A stretch of DNA of 10,425 nucleotides from Chloroflexota bacterium. GTDB lineage: Bacteria > Chloroflexota > Dehalococcoidia > Lucifugimonadales > Lucifugimonadaceae. A program made the position numbers and the translations under genes. The notes below the pieces were generated by a model that had not been told where the DNA came from, did not search any database, and saw only the letters and a program-made list of their open reading frames with translations. Below, in pieces: positions 7,403 to 10,425 of this stretch. Numbering within the stretch: the first letter of the stretch is position 1; the number at the start of each line of letters is the position of its first letter. The DNA is taken from NCBI GenBank assembly GCA_009837685.1, contig VXTA01000290.1:1-10425 (forward strand), in the 5' to 3' direction.

Positions 7403-7639
7403 ATGTCAGAAATTAAAGATAGTCCTGATGAGAGACAACGTAAATTGGATTTGATGAAGACTATGACACTCGGAGAGTTCTTAAGGCGTCCGTTGAGAGA
7501 GGAAGATATGTCTTGTGAGTTGTCTATGGAGATTGGATGTTCTCTCGCTGAAAGATCAGAAACAAGTTATTCTGATATTCCTCGTCGTCGTAAAACTCGC
7601 AGTGAACTAGCTTGTATCCGTCTGATCCTTGAGCATTGA
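7403..7639 (+). CDS. hypothetical small protein, 78 residues
   Basis: The ATG at 7403 has AGGAG (7392-7396) six bases upstream. The product, MSEIKDSPDERQRKLDLMKT onward, is hydrophilic with a predicted helical N-terminus, an acidic/Cys-containing middle (REEDMSCELSMEIGCSLAE) and a basic patch PRRRKT. No family recognised; an intracellular regulatory or nucleic-acid-binding role would be only a guess. Its 3' 116 bp are antisense to the end of the DUF4177-like gene on the other strand. Both have good ribosome-binding sites, so at least one may be under unusual constraint or not be expressed. Its leader is a relative of that before the 85-residue gene. Confidence 0.5.
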   Translation: MSEIKDSPDERQRKLDLMKTMTLGEFLRRPLREEDMSCELSMEIGCSLAERSETSYSDIPRRRKTRSELACIRLILEH

Positions 7640-7715
7640 GAGTCTCTACCATCTTGTTCAGGTCAGATATAGGAGGAAATATAAATAACTTGTATTCGTA
7701 TGTCTTTTCTGGCAT
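7524..7715 (-). CDS. DUF4177-like small protein, 63 residues
   Basis: Reads MPEKTYEYKLFIFPPISDLN onward. It follows the DUF4177 pattern closely: Y-E-Y-K near the start (6-9), LNAQGSDGYKLV at 26-37 (the family's LN-x-x-G-x-x-G-W/Y-E/K-L-V), and a closing LIFQR at 53-57. The family is a small beta-alpha-beta fold of unknown biochemical role, common in phages and accessory regions; this length is normal for it. AGGAG on the - strand (7724-7728) lies 8 bp ahead of the ATG at 7713-7715. A good promoter at 7817-7845 and a large leader hairpin precede it. Its tail overlaps the 78-codon + strand gene by 116 bp. Confidence 0.7.
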   Translation of the reverse strand: MPEKTYEYKLFIFPPISDLNKMVETLNAQGSDGYKLVHCEFYDDEEYQNNLFLIFQRENIQSP

Positions 7716-7733
7716 TCTATCTTCTCCTGTGTT

Positions 7734-7795
7734 ATATTGTGCGCTTCAAGCTGCGCCTTGCTTAACCCTCTCAATACGCTCAAAGCGCACAATAT
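7734..7795 (-). promoter_or_regulatory. leader hairpin upstream of the DUF4177-like gene
   Basis: ATATTGTGCGCTT (7734-7746) and AAGCGCACAATAT (7783-7795) are perfect 13-bp inverted repeats around a 36-nt loop, which itself can form CAAG/CTTG. Read on the - strand, the hairpin lies in the mRNA leader, five bases before the AGGAG ribosome-binding site. There is no T-run after it, so attenuation, mRNA protection, a regulator site or an invertible segment are likelier than a terminator. Confidence 0.6.
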
Positions 7796-7816
7796 CTCGT
7801 GTTAAACAACTTTGAC

Positions 7817-7845
7817 AATTTAGACTATGACAGTTTATTTGTCAA
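7817..7845 (-). promoter_or_regulatory. sigma70-type promoter for the DUF4177-like gene
   Basis: On the - strand, a perfect TTGACA (7840-7845) is followed after 17 bp by TAAATT (7817-7822, four of six to TATAAT). Transcription would start near 7810, giving a leader of about 95 nt. TTGACAA/TTGTCAA arms (7812-7818 and 7839-7845) make the site symmetric, so a weaker + strand promoter or an operator is also possible. Confidence 0.6.
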
Positions 7846-7854
7846 GTATTCTTG

Positions 7855-8349
7855 CTAATTTGTCAACTCGGAATATGCCTCGTTAAAGCCGTTGGTCTCA
7901 AACCGAAATGTAACCTCACCGAGACTGTAATATTCGAGTCTAAGCAAGCATACAGATGAACCCCTTAGCTGGTTGATTACCTGCGACACATTGTTGATGA
8001 AAACTGCCTTACCGTCTGTGGATTTCGATATACCGCTTTCCCACAACGGCTTTTCATCAACTCTGACCTTGATATAGTGAGGCTCGGAACCTCGCAGATT
8101 CACATATCCAGCATATAGGAACACATCTATATTGCCGTTCGTATTACGCACATATAAATGACAAGATTCTTGACGACCGAGTAAACTTGTCCAAGTTGAA
8201 GAAGTGTATATCGAGGATGAAGATATACCTGTCATTTGGTCGGTATAGTTTTCCTTGAGCCAACTACTCGGCTCAGGTTTGGTTATATCGACCGTTTCTT
8301 CTCCGCAACTTAAAAACGTCAGCAGATACAGCAGGGATAACTTTTTCAT
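7855..8349 (-). CDS. VasI/TagO-like putative lipoprotein
   Basis: A 164-residue protein. The start is the ATG at 8347-8349, seven bases after a strong AAAGGAG; an upstream in-frame ATG at 8416-8418 lacks such a site. The N-terminus, MKKLSLLYLLTFLSC, is a short signal peptide with a plausible but non-ideal lipobox (FLSC, C15), so export and lipid anchoring are likely. The rest follows the pattern of the VasI/TagO family known from type VI secretion clusters: DQMTG (37-41), HLYVR (64-68), a DVFL strand, IKVRVD (93-98), STDGKAVF (110-117), an INQL helix and TFRFETNGFNEA (147-158). No other type VI genes are in the window, so a role in that machine is unsupported; a free-standing envelope protein or a phage-derived lipoprotein is equally possible. 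A 97-bp gap separates it from the upstream gene on the same strand. Confidence 0.6.
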   Translation of the reverse strand: MKKLSLLYLLTFLSCGEETVDITKPEPSSWLKENYTDQMTGISSSSIYTSSTWTSLLGRQESCHLYVRNTNGNIDVFLYAGYVNLRGSEPHYIKVRVDEKPLWESGISKSTDGKAVFINNVSQVINQLRGSSVCLLRLEYYSLGEVTFRFETNGFNEAYSELTN

Positions 8350-8408
8350 CTTGATACTCCTTTGATTTTGCTTGACTTGTTCGGTGATACCTTTTATTGT
8401 GGAAAGCA

Positions 8409-8442
8409 AGGACGGCATCCCAATTTCTTAGAATACCGTCCT
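8409..8442 (-). terminator. hairpin after the HWGGR-motif gene
   Basis: AGGACGGCAT (8409-8418) pairs with ATACCGTCCT (8433-8442) with one mismatch and a 14-nt loop, just past the stop of the gene ending at 8447. On the - strand it is followed by TGCTTTCC, a poor T-tract, so it may be a weak terminator or partial attenuator before the lipoprotein gene. Confidence 0.45.
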
Positions 8443-8446
8443 ATGT

Positions 8447-9007
8447 TTAGCTCATCGCGTGGATATACAGCGACAGCAGATCATCGAATGCTTGCAATAC
8501 GGCGTGGACTCCTGTTAGATCAGCAGGAACTTTACGCATATTGAAGAATGATATAAAGTTGCCCTCTTCTATCCAGCAGACGGGTATGTAAAGATCGTGT
8601 GGAGGTTTGACTTCAACAGATTCATCAGGTCTGGCTACTGAAACGTAATACCCTGAGAAGTCGCCGTTACATCTATCAATGAACTCGTTAAACCTTTCGA
8701 TTCTTGGTCTAAGCTCATTTACGATGTCCTTGTTCCACATGTATTCAAGTGAGAATGCGAGACCGTATTCAATATAGTTTCCGTCACTTTTCTCGATGAA
8801 TCTGACGTTAAACTGGAATTCGTCACGTCCGCCCCAGTGATAGGCGTAGTTTCCACGTCGCATTGCATCGGTCAGTCTGAATATATCAGACCCAGCTTGA
8901 CAGCCCAATGATCTCAACCGTTTTCTTATACCTTGCAAGTTACCTATGCAGTAGTTGCGAGACTCGCGGTTGATAGCTTCTACAATCTCATCAATGTTAG
9001 CATACAT
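8447..9007 (-). CDS. uncharacterised protein with YHWGGRDEFQFN motif
   Basis: A 186-residue protein with AGGAG six bases before the ATG at 9005-9007. It has an N-terminal helical part (IDEIVEAINRES, then IRKRLRSLG), a striking core YHWGGRDEFQFN (56-67), YGLAFSLEY (81-89), a helix RIERFNEFI (102-110), and a C-terminal helix ending FDDLLSLY (174-181). From memory this resembles a family of uncharacterised proteins with (H)xGGR-x-E-x-QFN and AFSLE motifs, some members of which are attached to, or sit beside, HNH or restriction-type nucleases. I cannot verify that here, and no HNH motif is present in this protein. The charged R-x-E-x-Q centre could be an active or binding site. No signal peptide, so cytosolic. 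It heads the - strand gene group. Confidence 0.55.
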   Translation of the reverse strand: MYANIDEIVEAINRESRNYCIGNLQGIRKRLRSLGCQAGSDIFRLTDAMRRGNYAYHWGGRDEFQFNVRFIEKSDGNYIEYGLAFSLEYMWNKDIVNELRPRIERFNEFIDRCNGDFSGYYVSVARPDESVEVKPPHDLYIPVCWIEEGNFISFFNMRKVPADLTGVHAVLQAFDDLLSLYIHAMS

Positions 9008-9324
9008 TTGAAACTCCTATCTTGCTTCCTGCAATGAAGGGGTTTAGATACGGAGTGATCTTGACCATCGCTCCGTATCGCTTATAAATGCAAAACGCAT
9101 TTCCGTAACTGCTTGTTTCTATGCCACTTGAGCCGCTTTGACACCTGTTCCGAGTCCGATAAAATCCGACCGAAAAAGGTGTCGGGCATTTGTCAACAGT
9201 TATCGCAGAGATGCGTTTAGTGTCCTGCCTATTCGCCAGTCGAGGGAGCTACCCTCAACTTCTCTCCATTGGCTATGGTATTAAGCAGATACCCGACATA
9301 TCGGGATTCTGCAATAACTGTGAC
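9008..9324. other. gene-free, inverted-repeat-rich region
   Basis: No convincing gene lies here. Several inverted repeats are present: 9047-9059/9067-9079 (13 bp with one wobble), 9086-9091/9097-9102, 9140-9146/9177-9183, AGTCGAGGG/CCCTCAACT (9238-9246/9252-9260, one mismatch), 9180-9186/9292-9298 and 9192-9209/9308-9324. The last two cross rather than nest. It could hold the leader of the gene starting at 9007, a structured RNA, or the remains of a mobile element beside the insertion sequence. Confidence 0.55.
9047..9079 (-). promoter_or_regulatory. leader hairpin upstream of the HWGGR-motif gene
   Basis: GATACGGAGTGAT and ATCGCTCCGTATC form a 13-bp stem (one G-T pair) with a 7-nt loop, about 40 bp before the ATG at 9007 on the - strand. 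No T-run follows on either strand. A smaller hairpin, AAATGC/GCATTT (9086-9102), lies next to it. A leader hairpin also precedes the DUF4177-like gene. Confidence 0.5.
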
Positions 9325-9427
9325 GGCTATAATATACCTCATTACTTATTACGTCACAACATATTTTCCTCCTTTCTATGACGATAACTGAATTAGCAAT
9401 ATATACAGGCTTATCCTTTGCCTTCGG

Positions 9428-10327
9428 CTACATCATCCAAGCGTCTTTCATCGTATGATATGCTATGTTGCTATGCTTGAATACGCAACGCTTCATAAAG
9501 TAGTCGATAGTATCTTCATCCTCATACTTTCTATTGTTGTATCTAAAACATATTTCTGCTAAGTATAAGTCTGCATTATACCATTGATAATGGTGATATA
9601 TTCCATATAATGAACGTTTTACGATTGCCCAAAATCCCTCGATGACACTTGTCGTTTTACCTTCTTCTTTTTCTTCTTCCATTACGTAATGCTCAACGAG
9701 TTCATCTAACACATTGTATCCTCTCCATTTATCAGTTATCAAAACGGAGTTCTCAAATTCCAGATAGGCTTCCATAAATCGCTTTATGGCATCACCTGAT
9801 ACGTCAGCCATTCTCCGAGCCATTACATTGCCCTGCCTTTCAACTGCTCCGAGTATCTTTAACTTGTTCGATCCTCGACCCCTATTACGTTCCTCGCCTG
9901 TGTATATTCTGGCGTATGTTTCATCAGCTTCTACTATACCTTTTAGCGATATTCCAGTTAGTTCTTCCAACATCTCTTGTCTGATTTTGTGTAGTATTCT
10001 CCAAGCGTTATCTTGACTTATTCCAAGATGCCTTGAAAGTTGATAGCTCGATATGCCTTTTCTCGCATTCATTACTAACGCAATTGCAAGGAACCATTTT
10101 ATTAAAGGCGTCCGAGTTCCTGCAAATATAGTTCCCGATAGAACAGAAAATGAGCTTCCGCAACTATGACAATTCCATCGTCCGATACGTCCCTTTTCTC
10201 GCTTCCGTGCTACATTGTGACTTTCACACAACGGGCAGTATGGTTCCCTATCAAATCTCAAATTCTCCAAATGTGCTATGCAATCCTCTTGTCCTTCAAA
10301 TCTACGTATTATCTCAACTATATTCAT
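9428..10327 (-). CDS. IS1595-family (ISXO2-like) DDE transposase
   Basis: A 299-residue transposase that appears full length. It has an N-terminal zinc ribbon (C31-x2-C34 and C53-x2-C56), a helix-turn-helix segment around 94-116 (SYQLSRHLGISQDNAWRIL), and the DDE core: GIVEADETYA with D135, VLITDKWRGY with D199, and VIEGFWAIVKRSLYGIYHH with E230 and K237-R238, followed by the conserved EICFRYNNRK tail. This is the arrangement of IS1595-family enzymes, which carry out cut-and-paste or replicative transposition of their own element. AAAGGA lies 9 bp before the ATG at 10325-10327. No frameshift or stop interrupts it, so it may be active. It is transcribed toward the HWGGR-motif gene. Confidence 0.9.
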   Translation of the reverse strand: MNIVEIIRRFEGQEDCIAHLENLRFDREPYCPLCESHNVARKREKGRIGRWNCHSCGSSFSVLSGTIFAGTRTPLIKWFLAIALVMNARKGISSYQLSRHLGISQDNAWRILHKIRQEMLEELTGISLKGIVEADETYARIYTGEERNRGRGSNKLKILGAVERQGNVMARRMADVSGDAIKRFMEAYLEFENSVLITDKWRGYNVLDELVEHYVMEEEKEEGKTTSVIEGFWAIVKRSLYGIYHHYQWYNADLYLAEICFRYNNRKYEDEDTIDYFMKRCVFKHSNIAYHTMKDAWMM

Positions 10328-10372
10328 AACTGGCTATCCTTTCATTCGTTGGCGCGGATGAAAACCTGGCGG

Positions 10373-10406
10373 GGAGGCGACCGCGAATCGCCTCCTTGCT
10401 TTTTTT
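10373..10406 (+). terminator. rho-independent terminator reading rightward
   Basis: GGAGGCGA (10373-10380) and TCGCCTCC (10388-10395) form a perfect GC-rich 8-bp stem with a 7-nt loop, followed by TTGC and seven T (10400-10406). This is a textbook intrinsic terminator on the + strand, yet no + strand gene leads into it. It sits between the transposase start and the window end. Confidence 0.75.
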
Positions 10407-10425
10407 CTCGCACACTATATAAGCC

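Larger units (their letters stand above)
9325..10425 (-). mobile_element. IS1595-family insertion sequence, right end at window edge
   Basis: The transposase at 9428-10327 defines the element. Its ends are uncertain. The - strand reading of the window end begins GGCTTATATAGTGTG; GGCTATAATATACC at 9325 is a similar outer end and would give about 1.1 kb, a normal size for the family. GGCTTAT at 9408-9414 is an alternative left end. No target duplication can be checked, because the right flank is missing. Confidence 0.55.

Noticed and set aside
8350..8418. Upstream ATG (8416-8418) for the lipoprotein gene
   Set aside because: It would place 23 polar residues before the signal peptide; the ATG at 8347-8349 has AAAGGAG and yields a proper signal sequence.
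8362..8544. 60-codon + strand ORF
   Set aside because: It lies antisense to the end of the HWGGR-motif gene and over its downstream hairpin, with no motif or convincing ribosome-binding site.
9140..9183. tRNA-like GTTC-GAGTC motif
   Set aside because: An extra base disrupts the T-loop consensus and no cloverleaf or acceptor stem can be drawn.
9190..9381. 63-codon + strand ORF
   Set aside because: It begins with TTG without a ribosome-binding site, spans several inverted repeats and the proposed insertion-sequence boundary, and its protein shows no recognisable pattern.

Overview
The window is a mosaic, probably a whole short contig from an uncultured bacterium. It carries the tail of one metabolic gene, a defence-type block on the + strand, an AT-rich patch of very small genes with repeated leaders, three - strand accessory genes, and an IS1595-type insertion sequence at the right edge. 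No rRNA or tRNA fixes the phylum. The aldolase fragment at the left end is of a kind often met in environmental (marine or sponge-associated) lineages, but that is a weak hint from memory. Base composition changes along the window by eye: GC-rich at 1-556, mixed at 808-6566, and AT-rich from about 6570 onward. This fits an acquired island.

Layout. (1) 2-556: 3' part of an HpcH/HpaI-family aldolase, cut by the window edge. (2) 557-807: non-coding, with an imperfect 44-bp tandem repeat. (3) 808-1926: a CoiA-like protein with an N-terminal Cys/His cluster and a nuclease-like module present twice; the second copy has Gln where the first has a candidate catalytic Glu. (4) 1997-2098: a possible 33-codon ORF ending just before the next gene. 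(5) 2106-6566: a 1486-residue protein with an N-terminal Cap4-like PD-(D/E)XK nuclease, a STAND-type P-loop NTPase and a very long helical-repeat C-terminus. This is the architecture of Avs-type antiviral pattern-recognition proteins. (6) 6551-7639: three small genes (85, 54 and 78 codons) with related leaders. A 40-bp direct repeat, which includes the last codons of the NTPase gene, lies upstream of the first and third of them. A 120-bp structure bounded by a 14-bp inverted repeat interrupts the second copy. (7) 7524-9007, - strand: an uncharacterised protein with an HWGGR motif, a VasI/TagO-like putative lipoprotein, and a small DUF4177-like protein with a clear promoter and a large leader hairpin. 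(8) 9008-9324: non-coding and dense in inverted repeats. (9) about 9325-10425: IS1595-family element with an apparently intact DDE transposase; the contig seems to stop at or near the element's end.

How the parts may work together. The NTPase is the most likely functional centre: a sensor ATPase that would switch on its own nuclease when its long C-terminal repeat domain binds a phage product. The CoiA-like protein upstream has the same orientation, but a 179-bp gap separates the two, so a shared operon is not shown. The small genes downstream have no recognisable function. Their repeated leaders and the duplicated 3' end of the NTPase gene suggest a spot where small genes were added or exchanged. 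All functional statements are inferences from motifs read by eye; no database search was possible.
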